A stretch of 64,000 nt of DNA, taken from NCBI RefSeq assembly GCF_027942865.1, contig NC_134526.1, positions 2,968,470 to 3,032,469 of the forward strand. The letters are read 5' to 3'. The notes beneath the pieces are model-generated. The model had not been told where the DNA came from and ran no database searches. It saw only the letters and a list, made by a program, of their open reading frames with translations. The stretch comes from Odontesthes bonariensis (taxonomy: Eukaryota > Chordata > Actinopteri > Atheriniformes > Atherinopsidae). The first letter of the stretch is position 1, and each line of letters begins with the position of its first letter. Positions 32,593 through 45,568 of the stretch are shown piece by piece. Both the position numbers and the translations under genes were made by a program.

Positions 32593-32720
32593 GTTTTTAT
32601 TCTTCTTCGCTCCCTTCTCGTTGTTTCTCGAGGTTTCCATTGACTCTCTTGTCCAATCACAGCTCGGCGCGGCGCTCTGCGTCATGACGTCATCTGCGAG
32701 AAGTTTCTCCTGCCTTCTCG
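32593..32720 (-). promoter_or_regulatory. heat-shock promoter of HSP70 copy 2
   Basis: Same layout as copy 1: HSE AGAAACTTCT (32699-32708), CRE TGACGTCA (32685-32692), inverted CCAAT just downstream, GAA-triplet run, and TATA-like AATAAAAAC (32593-32601). Expected start near 32565. Confidence 0.8.
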
Positions 32721-34607
32721 TCGCTCAGAGAAATCGTTAGAAGTGTTAAACAGAAAAATATTGTTATAGATCATTTAAGATTCATCCTCTAAATACAGTA
32801 AGAGTGACAACGAATATGGACAGACTGATGTTGAAAAGCTCCGTGAAAAATTCAAGTAAATCAGGACACAAATCTACTTTAAAACCAAACGTTAATTGAA
32901 AACTTCTTAATATTCCTTTAAAATCTAAAATCTGTTATTGGATAACAAGATTTAATCCATGCCGAACATTTTAGAAGACATTAGAGATTATTATGAATTA
33001 GCGGGTTCTTTTCACAACTCTGTAAAAATAACCAGGAGACCAGAAAATGCTTTAAAACGGTCGTTTTTTAAATGGAGTCTTGGTGCACAGTGTCTATGTT
33101 TGGAAAAAGAGACATTTAATCAACATTTACATATAAAATGGGATATTTTTATTTGAAAGGGAGGTCAGTGTGTTGATATTTACGACAAGTGCTTAAAAAT
33201 TCAAAATAATTCACAAAACATAAGCCTTTTAGACTTTTTCTTCCATCAGAGTCTACTCTTTAATAGTTTATTTGTGTATTTTTATTTATGGCCTCGTGCA
33301 GGTGCCATATCTTTGTGTTGATGATCAGCTCAAATAATTTCATTTTCATAGCACCAATTCCCAACAAAAGACATCTCAAAGCACTTTAATTAAACTTGTT
33401 TAATTTATTTTTGAAGTCCAAACAGTTCGACCCAGTTATTTTTCAAATCAGCGTTTGGTTGCTGGAGCTGGTAAAGATAGTTTTCAATATTTAATGAAGT
33501 GTTTCAGCTGCTCAGGTTGGTAAAACTGTCAAAGAAAACAGAGTTAAATAGTAAAATGAACACATGCTGTTACTTTAGTTTCTTCTGGATGTGAAATATC
33601 TACATTATTAGAATATAAACACAATTAATGGGATCCTAAATGTAAGGGGGAAATTATTACCATAAGGAGCATTAAAACCTTTTAATTAGGTACAAGATTT
33701 GGAAAAACACAACTTTTTAACACTAGAAATGCAATCAAAACCAATTAATCAAAACCAAAGACAAACAATGAATCTGAGAACATTTTCAAACTCTTTAAAG
33801 TCTCAGTTTTGTCTTCTTTAAGGAGTTGAACAAGGAGGCAGGCTGAACATTTACTGTAGATGTGACATAACTCTGTGTTCCTCGGCGTAGTTTGGAGATG
33901 AATTAGGTCAACAGGATGTGTTCATTCTCTCACCTGAGAGCTAAACATCTGCTGTAATATGAAAGGTGGTAAAACTAAAGTTCTACAGTGTTGTTATGTT
34001 AGTTGTTTCCACCAGATGTCACCAAAGTTTGGATGTTTTAAATCAGCGAACAGCAGGAAAATATTGACCAGACTCAGATTTATTTTGTTTCCTGCCTTTA
34101 TAACAACATTAATGATTTTCTTTTTAATTATTAGTAACATAGAAGATAATGCAGTTGTTGTTTTATTAAAACAGGAATAAATAAGTTGAACTGTTTGGTA
34201 TTTATTAGTTTGAAATGTCGTAAACTTTATAAACTTACCTTCAGTCATTTTAACTTTATTTTTAAAGTCCAAACAGTTCGACCCAGTTATTTTCCAAATC
34301 AGCGTTTGGTTGCTGGAGCTGGTAAAGATAGTTTTCAATATTTAATGATGTGTTTCAGCTGCTCAGGTTGGTAAAACTGTCAAAGAAAACAGAGTTAAAG
34401 AGTAAAATGAGCACATGCTGATACTTTAGTTTCTTCTGGATGTGAAATATCTACATTATTAGAATATAAACATAATTAATGGGATCCTAAATGTAAGGTG
34501 GAAATTATGACCATAAGGAGCATTAAAACATTTTAATTAGGTACAAGATTTGGAAAAACACAACTTTTTAACACTAGAAATGCAATCAAAACCAATTAAT
34601 CAAAACC

Positions 34608-36465
34608 TTCACCAGCCCCAACAGCCCAACAAGTGGAGTCTCCCCCAGCCCCAGTGGGAAACCCCCAGACTTCGCCCCCCCGGACCCCACCCAGCCCCCA
34701 GCTCTGGACTCCTCACTTCTGGATTTCCCTGACAGGATGAAGAGCCTTCTCAATATTGGAATCCAATTGACTCCACGCCAAAATCCCATATTCTTCCCCC
34801 CTAACATCCCACCTCATCCAGCCCCTCCCATTCCACCACGTCCCTCACGTTGGAAACAACCCTCAAACAAAAGTCACCAAGCCCCCCCACCTCCTGTGAA
34901 TCATCATATCTGTGAGTCTGACGGATATGTGCCGGGTCCAGGCTGTAATACTGATATCAAGAATGCTCTTCCCCAGATAAAGTCAGGGCCCTATGGAGTT
35001 CAGACAGCCTTTTCAATCCCTGTGATGACAGGAAACAGAAAAGTGGTCAAACTGGTGAGAAATAAAAAAGGTTCAGTTAAATCTACCAATCTATTGAATA
35101 TAGTGTGTCAACCCCGAAACACACCAGTATCACCTGTTGTCTCCACGAGATTAGCCCTACTCAATATCAGATCACTAGCCAACAAATCCCTCTTAGTAAA
35201 TGACATGATCATGACCTATAATCTAGACTTTTTATTTCTTAGTGAAACATGGCTGACTGAATGTAGCTGTGATACCATTCTCAATGAGGCCGCACCAACA
35301 AATTTCAGTTTTATCAATAAGTGTGGAAGTGGTAAGAAGGGCGGGGGAGTTGCCGCCATTTTTAAATCAGTCTTTCAGTGCAAAGAAATTTTACTTGGTG
35401 ATTTTAGCTCATTTGAATATCTCTGTTTTTTAGTAAAGGGAGATCCAAAAGTAATCTTCCTAATCATTTATAGACCACCGAGATACCCAGGAACTTTCTT
35501 TGATGAGTTTGCTGAACTGCTGTCAGTTATCTGCACTGACTATAACTTTTTTTATCATAACTGGGGATTTTAACATTCACATGGACAATAACATGGACAC
35601 TAATGCCAAAGAACTCTACTCTCTACTTGACACTTTTGGCCTCCTTCAACATGTGAATGGACCCACACATACTCGAGGCCACACACTGGATCTGGTTATC
35701 TGTAAAGGTGTTGACATTTCTTCTGTTGATATCAAGGACTTGGCGCTCTCTGATCATTTCTGTGTGTTCTCTGACTTACAGTTAACTCCAAACATTCAGT
35801 TAACCCGTGTGTCTGTTAGAAAAAGGTACATAAATGAGAATACCAGTGCTAAGTTTATGGAAGTTATAGCTATGTCATCAACTGCGAGTGCAGAGACAGT
35901 TGATGAACTCTTAGATTACTTTAACTTGAAAATCTCAAATGTCATGGATACTGTTGCACCTGTTAAAAATAAGATGATCTTGAGCAGAAAGCGAACACCA
36001 TGGAGGAACACTATTATGGTAAAGGCCTTGAAAACAGAATGCAGGAAAGCAGAGCGTAAATGGAGAAAAACTAAACTTCAAATTCACCATGACCTCTACA
36101 AACAAAGTCTTTGTAATTTTAACCACGGGTTACTCCGCGCTAGACAGCAACACTTATCTGAAATGATTAATAAGATCATCAACAACACTCGTGCTCTGTT
36201 TGCTATGGTTAATAAGCTGACAACCCCCCCAAAAATGATAGTTTCAGAACTCTGTTCCACAGAGGAATGCAATGAATTTGTTTCTTTTTTCAATGAAAAC
36301 ATCAAATCTATAAGGCTAAATATCAACATAATAAAATGACGCAATCCTTAAAACCACCTAGGAATCAATCAACTATGATGTCAGAATTCAATACAGTTGA
36401 CCAAAAAAACCATAGAAGAAACAGTCCAGCATCTTAAACCATCGACATCCTGTCTTCGACATCTA
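34608..36465 (+). pseudogene. LINE B (L2-type), short form
   Basis: Leader and endonuclease are joined in one frame (34737-35573) because the stop found in LINEs A, C, D and E is absent here (GACGGATATG in place of GACTGATATG). The same seven-T frameshift as LINE A follows near 35550, and 35500-36339 continues the endonuclease and linker in another frame. Unlike A and C it keeps FFNENIKSIRLN after CNEF. It stops at the junction with the half-MITE, with no reverse transcriptase and no 3' end. Confidence 0.85.
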
Positions 36466-36467
36466 CT

Positions 36468-36668
36468 CTTTTGAACGCATATTGTTCTGAGAAGCAAAAC
36501 GCTTTGTTTTTTAAACCCCAGCCAACTAGCCGGACTACCTTCATCAACACCAAAACGAGGCTGGAACTCTGCTCACAGGACGCAGCAGGGGGTAAGAAGA
36601 TGTTCAGAAATGATGCTGCTGATATGGGATGTTACACAGCTTCATGTCAGAAGAGGCGAACTGTCCCT
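36468..36668. mobile_element. Kolobok/T2-like MITE, right half only
   Basis: The sequence from TTGAACGCATATTG to the terminal CCCT plus TTAA (36669-36672) is kept; the left 170 bases are replaced by LINE sequence. The join falls in TACTCT, present in both parents. Confidence 0.8.
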
Positions 36669-36739
36669 TTAATCATCTGATATTTGAAAATTAAATATTT
36701 TTCACAAGAACAACTTTAGTTATTCAATTCATTTTCATC

Positions 36740-36745
36740 TTTATT
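36740..36745 (-). terminator. poly(A) signal of HSP70 copy 3
   Basis: AATAAA on the minus strand in the same context as the other copies. Confidence 0.75.
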
Positions 36746-36959
36746 GCAATGCCCAGCACAACAGGGATGAAAACACTCATCCAAACATTCGTCATTCTTA
36801 TTCCACATGAACCAAACATACTGACATTAAATATAAATTTAGAGTTTCTGTTCAAACTCCAGAAGATATTAAAAATATTTACAGTTCTTAAAGTGTCTGT
36901 GGCACACGAGGCAGGAGCTCAGAGTTGAGCAGAGATCAGAGTCCACATTAAGGGCCACC

Positions 36960-38936
36960 TTAGTCCACCTCCTCAATAGTCGGCCCCTGGCTGTCGGCCC
37001 TCGCCTGCTCTCTGCACCCAGCGGGCATCCCTCCCTGGGGCATCCCTCCCTGGGGCATCCCTCCCTGGGGCATCCCTCCCTGGGGCATCCCTCCCTGGTA
37101 CAGCTTGCTGATGACGGGCTGGCACACCTTCTCCAGCTCTTTCTGCTTGTCTTGGTACTCGTCTTTCTCAGCCAGCTGGTTGTTCTCCAGCCAGGCGATG
37201 GTCTCCTCACACTTCTCGGCCACCTTCTTCTTGTCCTCCTCGCTGATTTTGCCCTTCAAGCTCTCGTCCTGCACGGTGCTCTTCACGCTGAAGGCGAAGG
37301 ACTCCAGGGAGTTCCTGGCGGCCATTTTGTCCCTCTGCAGGTCGTCCTCGGCTTTGTATTTGTCAGCGTCCTGCACCATCCTCTCGATCTCCTCTTTGCT
37401 CAGTCGGCCCTTATCGTTGGTGATGGTGATCTTGTTCTCTTTGCCGGTGCTTTTGTCCACCGCCGACACGTTCAAGATCCCGTTGGCGTCGATGTCGAAG
37501 GTGACCTCGATCTGCGGGACCCCCCTGGGAGCGGGTGGGAGTCCCGTCAGCTCAAACTTGCCCAGCAGGTTGTTGTCCTTGGTCATGGCCCTCTCCCCTT
37601 CGTAGACCTGGATCAGGACCCCGGGCTGGTTGTCAGAGTAGGTGCTGAACACCTGGGTTTGTTTGGTGGGGATGGTGGTGTTGCGTTTGATCAGGGACGT
37701 CATCACCCCTCCGGCCGTCTCGATACCCAGGGACAGAGGCGCCACGTCCAGCAGCAGCAGGTCCTGAACGTTGCCCGAGGTGTCGCCCGAGAGGATGGCG
37801 GCCTGGACGGCGGCGCCGTAGGCCACCGCCTCGTCCGGGTTGATGCTCTTGTTCAGGTCCCGGCCGTTGAAGAAGTCCTGCAGGAGTTTCTGGATTTTGG
37901 GGATTCTGGTGGAGCCTCCCACCAGGACCACGTCGTGGATCTGGCCCTTGTCCATTCTGGCGTCCCTCAGGGCTTTCTCCACCGGCTCCAAGGTTCCCCT
38001 GAACAGGTCGGAGCACAGCTCCTCAAAGCGAGCCCTGGTGATGGAGGTGTAGAAGTCGATGCCCTCAAACAGAGAGTCGATCTCGATGCTGGCCTGGGAG
38101 CTGGAGGACAGGGTCCTCTTGGCCCTCTCACAGGCTGTGCGCAGCCTCCTGAGGGCTCTCTTGTTCTGGCTGATGTCCTTCTTGTGCTTCCTCTTGAACT
38201 CCTCCACAAAGTGGTCGACCATGCGGTTGTCAAAGTCCTCTCCGCCCAGGTGAGTGTCTCCGGCCGTGGCCTTCACCTCAAAGATGCCGTCTTCGATGGT
38301 CAGGACGGACACGTCGAAGGTGCCCCCGCCCAGGTCAAAGATCAGGATGTTCCGTTCCCCGGACTTGCCTTTGTCCAGACCGTACGCGATGGCGGCCGCC
38401 GTCGGCTCGTTGATGATCCTCAGGACGTTGAGTCCCGCGATGACGCCCGCGTCTTTGGTGGCCTGTCGCTGGGAGTCGTTGAAGTACGCCGGGACCGTGA
38501 TGACGGCGTTGGACACTTTTTGGCCCAGGTAGGCCTCGGCGATCTCCTTCATCTTCACCAGGACCATGGAGGAAACCTCCTCGGGGTAGAAGGCTTTGTC
38601 CTCCCCTTTGTACTCTACTTGTATTTTGGGCCTCCCTCCCTCTGAAACCACCTTGAAGGGCCAGTGCTTCATGTCCGCCTGCACCACCGGATCGTCACAC
38701 TTTCTCCCGATCAGTCTCTTGGCATCAAACACAGTGTTGCTGGGGTTCATGGCCACCTGGTTCTTGGCTGCGTCCCCGATCAGCCTCTCGGTGTCGGTGA
38801 AGGCCACATAGCTGGGGGTGGTCCTGTTGCCCTGGTCGTTGGCGATGATCTCTACTTTTCCGTGCTGGAAAACCCCCACACAGGAGTAGGTGGTGCCCAG
38901 GTCGATGCCGATCGCTACGCCTTTGGCTGCAGACAT
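36960..38936 (-). CDS. hsp70: HSP70, inducible type, copy 3 (658 aa)
   Basis: An intact HSP70 with all signatures, five GGMP repeats and EEVD. It differs from copy 5 only in repeat number (five against three). Both carry S256 and D360, which no other copy has. The predicted 5'-UTR intron is 38960-40078, 1119 nt instead of about 512, because a 600-bp hAT element sits in it. Splice sites are unchanged. Whether the longer intron slows or lowers heat-shock output is open. Confidence 0.97.
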   Translation of the reverse strand: MSAAKGVAIGIDLGTTYSCVGVFQHGKVEIIANDQGNRTTPSYVAFTDTERLIGDAAKNQVAMNPSNTVFDAKRLIGRKCDDPVVQADMKHWPFKVVSEGGRPKIQVEYKGEDKAFYPEEVSSMVLVKMKEIAEAYLGQKVSNAVITVPAYFNDSQRQATKDAGVIAGLNVLRIINEPTAAAIAYGLDKGKSGERNILIFDLGGGTFDVSVLTIEDGIFEVKATAGDTHLGGEDFDNRMVDHFVEEFKRKHKKDISQNKRALRRLRTACERAKRTLSSSSQASIEIDSLFEGIDFYTSITRARFEELCSDLFRGTLEPVEKALRDARMDKGQIHDVVLVGGSTRIPKIQKLLQDFFNGRDLNKSINPDEAVAYGAAVQAAILSGDTSGNVQDLLLLDVAPLSLGIETAGGVMTSLIKRNTTIPTKQTQVFSTYSDNQPGVLIQVYEGERAMTKDNNLLGKFELTGLPPAPRGVPQIEVTFDIDANGILNVSAVDKSTGKENKITITNDKGRLSKEEIERMVQDADKYKAEDDLQRDKMAARNSLESFAFSVKSTVQDESLKGKISEEDKKKVAEKCEETIAWLENNQLAEKDEYQDKQKELEKVCQPVISKLYQGGMPQGGMPQGGMPQGGMPQGGMPAGCREQARADSQGPTIEEVD

Positions 38937-39207
38937 CTTGGCTGTGTTGGCTTTGTGTCCTAAAGGTGCAGAGACACAAATGAGCAGGAGCGTGAGAAAA
39001 GTAAGTGAACATCTGCAGCAGCTGTTGGAGCTTCAGCTGTTTTCTATCAAAAGAAACTGAGTCCCAGCATCAGAGGACTGAGGTCATACAGAGTGAATGC
39101 ATCACTAAGTCTTTTTACTTCAAATCACATGAATTAAATATATCAACACAGAACAAAAACAAAACCATTTAACTGTTAAATCTTCAACAAGACACAATTA
39201 TTTAGAT

Positions 39208-39807
39208 TAGAGATACTCATTGCGCGGCTCCTCAAGCTTTAATTGGTGGTTCGCACTCGCATAGTAGCTTATAACAATCTGGTAAAAATAACAATATTTT
39301 TTTTCAAATAACATACAGAGAATACTGCACAGTATTAAGTATTTTTATTAATTATTAATTAAGGCTTAATGGTGTTTCCTAAAGAGGGAACTGTTAAACC
39401 TGGCAACGCAGCCCGCTTAAACCACCTCAGACTTGACCACAGAGCAGCTAGCTCCTTTAGCGCGAGATGCAGGCACAATGGATCGGTTTTTAATTATAAA
39501 AGGGCAAAAATCAGCACAAAAACCATGCTCATCTTGAATGTCTCACTATGATTACAACAACAAACTACAAATACAACATGAAGAAAGTCGAGCACATGCA
39601 CGCCAGCTTCCACTCATCCCAGTATTAAGGTAAATGTGGTCTGAATTGAAAATGTATTGGCTGTGTTGTTTCTTTTTTTGTGGGATGTTTTATATGTAGA
39701 AATGCATATTTGCAAAAGGGGACTTTAGTATGTTGTGGTAAAAGTGGCTCTTCCCTTGATTTTGCTGCCAATGTGGCTCTGGTGAAATAAATTAGTGAGT
39801 ATCACTG
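39208..39807. mobile_element. hAT-type element in the HSP70 copy 3 leader intron, 600 bp
   Basis: Ends TAGAGATACTCATTG and (reverse complement) CAGTGATACTCACTAA are inverted repeats. They are flanked by ATTTAGAT (39200-39207) and GTTTAGAT (39808-39815). The empty site, ATTTAGATATACAC, is seen in units 1, 2 and 5. A short frame near 39478, ATGGATCGG followed by TTTTTAATTA, reads MDRFLI, which resembles hAT transposase starts, but no transposase follows. Confidence 0.85.
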
Positions 39808-40219
39808 GTTTAGATATACACAATAAGCTTCTGTTCACTTTAATGTTACAGAACCGCAAAATTAGTCAGAAAAGCAGGTTACTGACAGATTTGAACAGTT
39901 CTGTGATAAGTCAGAGCTTCTTGTATTCTTACTGTACAAAACAAGTATGATTATACAAACATTTTATTTTTAAATAAAATAACTAAGTAGTCATAAATTA
40001 TTTATTTTGGAGTTAACAAACAGAAAAATATACATAAGTAGACCTTTAAAATAGGGAAAACTTTAGATGAGCACTTACTCTGGCTGGAAGTTAAAAATGA
40101 AGATGGATTTGAATTAAAATCAGTTCCTCTCCGCGGCGCAGCTCGTCTTCAGCTCCGGTCTTCTGTGTCTCTTCTCGGATCTCTTCTTGTCTGAACTGCC
40201 GGTGTTCACCTCCAGCACC

Positions 40220-40347
40220 GTTTTTATTCTTCTTCGCTCCCTTCTCGTTGTTTCTCGAGCTTTCCGTTGACTCTCTTGTCCAATCACAGCTCGGCGCGGC
40301 GCTCTGCATCATGACGTCATCTGCGAGAAGTTTCTCCTGCCTTCTCG
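40220..40347 (-). promoter_or_regulatory. heat-shock promoter of HSP70 copy 3
   Basis: HSE AGAAACTTCT (40326-40335), CRE TGACGTCA (40312-40319), inverted CCAAT, GAA-triplet run, and TATA-like AATAAAAAC (40220-40228). Expected start near 40192. Confidence 0.8.
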
Positions 40348-42214
40348 TCGCTCAGAGAAATCGTTAGAAGTGTTAAACAGAAAAATATTGTTTTAGATCA
40401 TTTAAGATTCATCCTCTAAATACAGTAAGAGTGACAGCGAATATGGACAGACTGATGTTGAAAAGCTCCGTGAAAAATTCAAGTAAATCAGGAAACAAAT
40501 CTACTTTTAAACCAACCGTTGATTGAAAACTTCTTAATATTCCTTTAAAATCTAAAATCTGTTATTGGATAACAAGATTTCATCAATGCCGAACATTTTA
40601 GAAGACATTAGAGATTATTATGAATTACCGGGTTCTTTTCACAACTCTGTAAAAATAACCAGGAGACCAGAAAATGCTTTAAAACGGTCATTTTTTAAAT
40701 GGAGTCTTGGTGCACAGTCTCTATGTTTGGAGAAAGAGACATTTAATCAACATTTACATATAAAATTGGATATTTTTATTTGAAAGTGAGGTCAGTGTGT
40801 TGATATTTACGACAAGTGCTTAAAAATTCAAAATAATTCACAAAACATAAGCCTTTTAGACTTTTTCTTCCATCAGAGTATACTCTTTAATAGTTACTGT
40901 GTGTTTATTTGTGTATTTTTATTTATGGTTTGGCCTCATGCAGGTGCCATATCTTTGTGTTGATGATCAGCTCAAATAATTGGATTTTCATAGCACCAAT
41001 TCCCAACAAAAGACATCTCAAAGCACTTTAATTAAAGAACCCAGTTATTTTCCAAATCAGCGTTTGGTTGCTGGAGCTGGTAAAGATAGTTTTCAATATT
41101 TAATGAAGTGTTTCAGCTGCTCAGGTTGGTAAAACTGTCAAAGAAAACAGAGTTAAATACTAAAATGAACACCTGCTGTTACTTTAGTTTCTTCTGGATG
41201 TGAAATATCTACATTATTAGAATATAAACACAATTAATGGGATCCTAAATGTAAGGGGGAAATTATTACCATAAGGAGCATTAAAACCTTTTAATTAGGT
41301 ACAAAATTTGGAAAAACACAACTTTTTAACACTAGAAATGCAATCAAAACCAATTAATCAAAACCAAAGACAAACAATGAATCTGAGAACATTTTCAAAC
41401 TCTTTAAAGTCTCAGTTTTGTCTTCTTTAAGGAGTTGAACAAGGAGGCAGGCTGAACATTTACTGTAGATGTGACATAACTCTGTGTTCCTCGGCGTAGT
41501 TTGGAGATGAATTAGGTCAACAGGATGTGTTCATTCTCTCACCTGAGAGCTAAACATCTGCTGTAATATGAAAGGTGGTAAAACTAAAGTTCTACAGTGT
41601 TGTTATGTTAGTTGTTTCCACCAGATGTCACCAAAGTTTGGATGTTTTAAATCAGCGAACAGCAGGAAAATATTGACCAGACTCAGATTTATTTTGTTTC
41701 CTGCCTTTATAACAACATTAATGATTTTCTTTTTAATTATTAGTAACATAGAAGATAATGCAGTTGTTGTTTTATTAAAACAGGGATAAATAAGTTGAAC
41801 TGTTTGGTATTTATTAGTTGGGAATGTCGTAAACTTTATAAACTTACCTTCAGTCATTTTAACTTTATTTTTAAAGTCCAAACAGTTCGACCCAGTTATT
41901 TTCCAAATCAGCGTTTGGTTGCTGGAGCTGGTAAAGATAGTTTTCAATATTTAATGATGTGTTTCAGCTGCTCAGGTTGGTAAAACTGTCAGAAAACAGA
42001 GTTAAAGAGTAAAATGAACACATGCTGATACTTTAGTTTCTTCTGGATGTGAAATATCTACATTATTAGAATATAAACATAATTAATGGGATCCTAAATG
42101 TAAGGTAGAAATTACTACCATAAGGAATACTAAAACATTTTAATTAGGTACAAGATTTGGAAAAACACAACTTTTTAACACTAGAAATGCAATCAAAACC
42201 AATTAATCAAAACC

Positions 42215-45109
42215 TTCACCAGCCCCAACAGCCCAACAGGCGGAGTCTCCCCCAGCCCCAGTGGGAAACCCCCAGCCTTCGCCCCCCCGGACCCCACCCA
42301 GCCCCCAGCTCTGGACTCCTCACTTCTGGATTTCCCTGACAGGATGAAGAGCCTTCTCAATATTGGAATACAATTGACTCCACGCCAAAATCCCATATTC
42401 TTCCCCCCTAACATCCCACCTCATCCAGCCCCTCCCATTCCACCACGTCCATCACGTTGGAAACAACCCTCAAACCAAAGTCACCAAGCCCCCCCACCTC
42501 CTGTGAGTCATCATATCTGTGAGTCTGACTGATATGTGCCGGGTCCAGGCTGTAATACTGATATCAAGAATGCTCTTCCCCAGATAAAGTCAGGGCCCTA
42601 TGGAGTTCAGACAGCCTTTTCAATCCCTGTGATGGCAGGTAACAGAAAAGTGGTCAAACTGGTGGGAAATAAAACAGGTTCAGTTAAATCTACCAATCTA
42701 TTGAATATAGTGTGTCAACCCCGAAACACACCAGTATCACCTGTTGTCTCCACGAGATTAGCCCTACTCAATATCAGATCACTAGCCAACAAATCCCTCT
42801 TAGTAAGTGACATGATCATGACCTATAATCTAGACTTTTTATTTCTTAGTGAAACATGGCTGACTGAATGTAGCTGTGATACCATTCTCAATGAGGCCGC
42901 ACCAACAAATTTCAGTTTTATCAATAAGTGTGGAAGTGGTAAGAAGGGCGGGGGAGTTGCCGCCATTTTTAAATCAGTCTTTCAGTGCAAAGAAATTTTA
43001 CTTGGTGATTTTAGCTCTTTTGAATATCTCTGTTTTTTAGTAAAGGGGGATCCAAAAGTTATCTTCCTAATCATTTATAGACCACCAAGATACCCAGGAA
43101 CTTTCTTTGATGAGTTTGCTGAACTGCTGTCAGTTATCTGCACTGACTATAACTTTTTTATCATAACTGGGGATTTTAACATTCACATGGACAATAACAT
43201 GGACACTAATGCCAAAGAACTCTGCTCTCTACTTGACACTTTTGGCCTCCTTCAACATGTGAACGGACCCACACATACTCGAGGCCACACACTGGATCTG
43301 GTTATCTCTAAAGGTGTTGACATTTCTTCTGTTGATATCAAGGACTTGGCGCTCTCTGATCATTTCTGTGTGTTCTCTGACTTACAGTTAACTCCAAACA
43401 TTCAGTTAACCCGTGTGTCTGTTAGAAAAAGGTACATAAATGAGAATACCAGTGCTAAGTTTATGGAAGTTATAGCTATGTCATCAACTGCGAGTGCAGA
43501 GACAGTTGATGAACTCTTAGATAACTTTAACTTGAAAATCTCAAATGTCATGGATACTGTTGCACCTGTTAAAAATAAGATGATCTTGAGCAGAAAGCGA
43601 ACACCATGGAGGAACACTATGACGGTAAAGGCCTTGAAAACAGAATGCAGGAAAGCAGATGAATGGCGAAAAACTAAACTTCAAATTCACCATGACCTCT
43701 ACAAACAAAGTCTTTGTAATTTTAATCACGGGTTACTCCGGGCCAGACAGCAACACTTATCTGAAATGATTAATAAGAACATCAACAACACTCGTGCTCT
43801 GTTTGCTATGGTTAATAAGCTGACAACCCCCCCAAAACAGATAGTTTCAGAACTCTGTTCCACAGAGAAATGCAATGAATTTGTTTGTTATACTGCTGAA
43901 CAGGTTGGAAACCTGGGCAGGACTCAGCGGGACAGTCCTAGAATGGTTCAGGTCCTACTTGGAGGAGCGGAGTTATTTTGTGACTATTGAAAGTAAACAA
44001 TCTGATCGAGTGGCTATGACATGTGGAGTTCCTCAGGGGTCAGTTCTTGGACCCCTTATGTTCACCCTATACATGCTGCCTCTGGGTCAAATTCTGAAGA
44101 ACTCTAAAGTCAACTACCACAGCTATGCAGATGACACACAGATATATCTGGCACTGTCTCCAGATGACTGCAGTCCTATAGAGTCATTGTGCGACTCCTT
44201 AGAGCAAGTCAAAAAGTGGATGAACCAAAATTTCCTTCAGTTAAATCAAGAAAAAACTGAGGTCATTGTGTTTGGCAACAAAGAGAAGAGGTTTGCTGTC
44301 AGTAAACATCTTGAGTCACTGTCTCTAGAAACTAAAGACCAAGTCCGGAACCTCGGCGTGCTGATAGACTCACACCTGACCTTCAACAATCATATCAAAT
44401 CAGTCACCAAATCAGCCTTTTATCAACTTAAGAACATATCCAGAATTAAGGGTTTCATGTCCCAAACAGATCGGGAGAAGCTAATTCATGCTACATGCTA
44501 ATGCTAACGGTCTTCTGACTGGACTCCCCCAAAAGAGTCTCAAACAGCTGCAGCCCGAGTTTTAACCAGAACAAAGAGATCACATCACATCACCCCAGTT
44601 CTCAGGTCTTTACATCGGCTCCCGGTCAGATACAGAATAGATTTTAAAGTTCTGCTACTCGTCTACAAATCACAGAATGGTTTAGGTCCAGAACACATGA
44701 ATGACATGCTGGCAGAGTATAAACCCAGCAGAGCTCTGAGATCTGCTGACTCAGGTCAGATAGTGGAGCCCAGAGTTCAAACTGGACCCGGTGAAGCAGC
44801 TTTTAGCTGTTATGCTGCACACAACTGGAACAAACTACCAGCAGAACTGAAATCAGCCTCAACTGGAAGCACTTTTAAATCCAGGTTAAAAGCATTTCTC
44901 TTTCCGTCTGCTTATGGTTGAGTTTATATTTTTCTTTTCCCTTCTTCTTTGATTGCTTTTAACTGTGTTTTAATTTTTAAATTCTCTTTAAATTGCTTGT
45001 TTTTATGCTGCTTTATGCTGTTCTTTTAAATGCCTTGTCTTTATGTAAAGCACATTGAGTTGCCTGAGGTATGAGATGCGCTATATAAATAAAGATGCCT
45101 TGCCTTGCC
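42215..45109 (+). pseudogene. LINE C (L2-type), long form, internally deleted
   Basis: Leader 42344-42532 ends in a stop. The endonuclease is open in one frame (42536-43990), with six T at the site where A and B have seven. It has the same CNEFVC to TAEQVGN deletion as LINE A. The remaining reverse transcriptase half is open at 43875-44501, with GVPQGSVLGPLMFTLYMLPL, YADDTQIY and LGVLIDSHLTF. The 3' part is at 44697-44921, and the 3' end is ATATAAATAAAGATGCC. It is the best preserved of the five, but still lacks the front of the reverse transcriptase. Confidence 0.85.
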
Positions 45110-45212
45110 TATCTTTTTAGCCCAGATTTGACCCTGAAAGACCGTAGCTGCTTCAATTCATCCACAATTCTAACAGACATGGCACAAATCTGCATTTCTT
45201 TGGATCACCCAT

Positions 45213-45568
45213 GTAATTTTAACCAGGGGTTACTCCGGGCAAGACAGCAACACTTATCTGAAATGATTAATAAGAACATCAACAACACTCGTGCTCTTTT
45301 TGCTATGGTTAATAAGCTGACAACCCCCCCAAAACAGATAGTTTCAGAACTCTGTTCCACAGAAAAATGTAATGAATTTGTTTGTTTTTTCAATGAAAAA
45401 AAATTAAATCCATAAGGCTAAATATCAACATAAATCAGCAAAATAATAAGATGACGCAATCCTTAAAACCACCGAGGAATCAATTAACTATGATGTCAGA
45501 ATTCAATACAGTTGACCAAAAAAACATAGAAGAAACAGTCTATATAAATAAAGATGCCTTGCCTTGCC
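45213..45568 (+). pseudogene. secondary LINE fragment, rearranged
   Basis: LINE linker sequence (LLRARQQHLSEMINKN, TTPPKQIVSELCSTEKCNEF, FFNEK) is followed after GAAACAGTC directly by the LINE 3' tail TATATAAATAAAGATGCC. It sits between two copies of the spacer start (45110-45212 and from 45569), so the local order is spacer start, LINE piece, LINE tail, spacer start again. It arose by a rearrangement that is unique to this unit. Confidence 0.8.

Larger units (their letters stand above)
28137..36465. repeat. HSP70 array unit 2 (long-type left end, short LINE)
   Basis: Spacer 28137-29297 matches 18741-19901 closely. Then come a whole MITE, HSP70 copy 2, the intron and promoter, the flank with direct repeats at 33407-33756 and 34254-34607, and LINE B, which is cut off at the short-type junction near 36465. 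HSP70 stop-to-stop distance from unit 1 is 9404 bp. Confidence 0.9.
36466..45568. repeat. HSP70 array unit 3 (short-type left end, long LINE)
   Basis: Starts with a half-MITE fused to LINE B. Then come HSP70 copy 3, a 5'-UTR intron enlarged by a hAT element, the promoter, the flank with direct repeats at 41039-41365 (left end clipped) and 41862-42214, LINE C, and a rearranged piece with a second LINE fragment. The hAT insertion is shared only with unit 4, while the left junction is shared with units 5 and 6. Confidence 0.9.
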
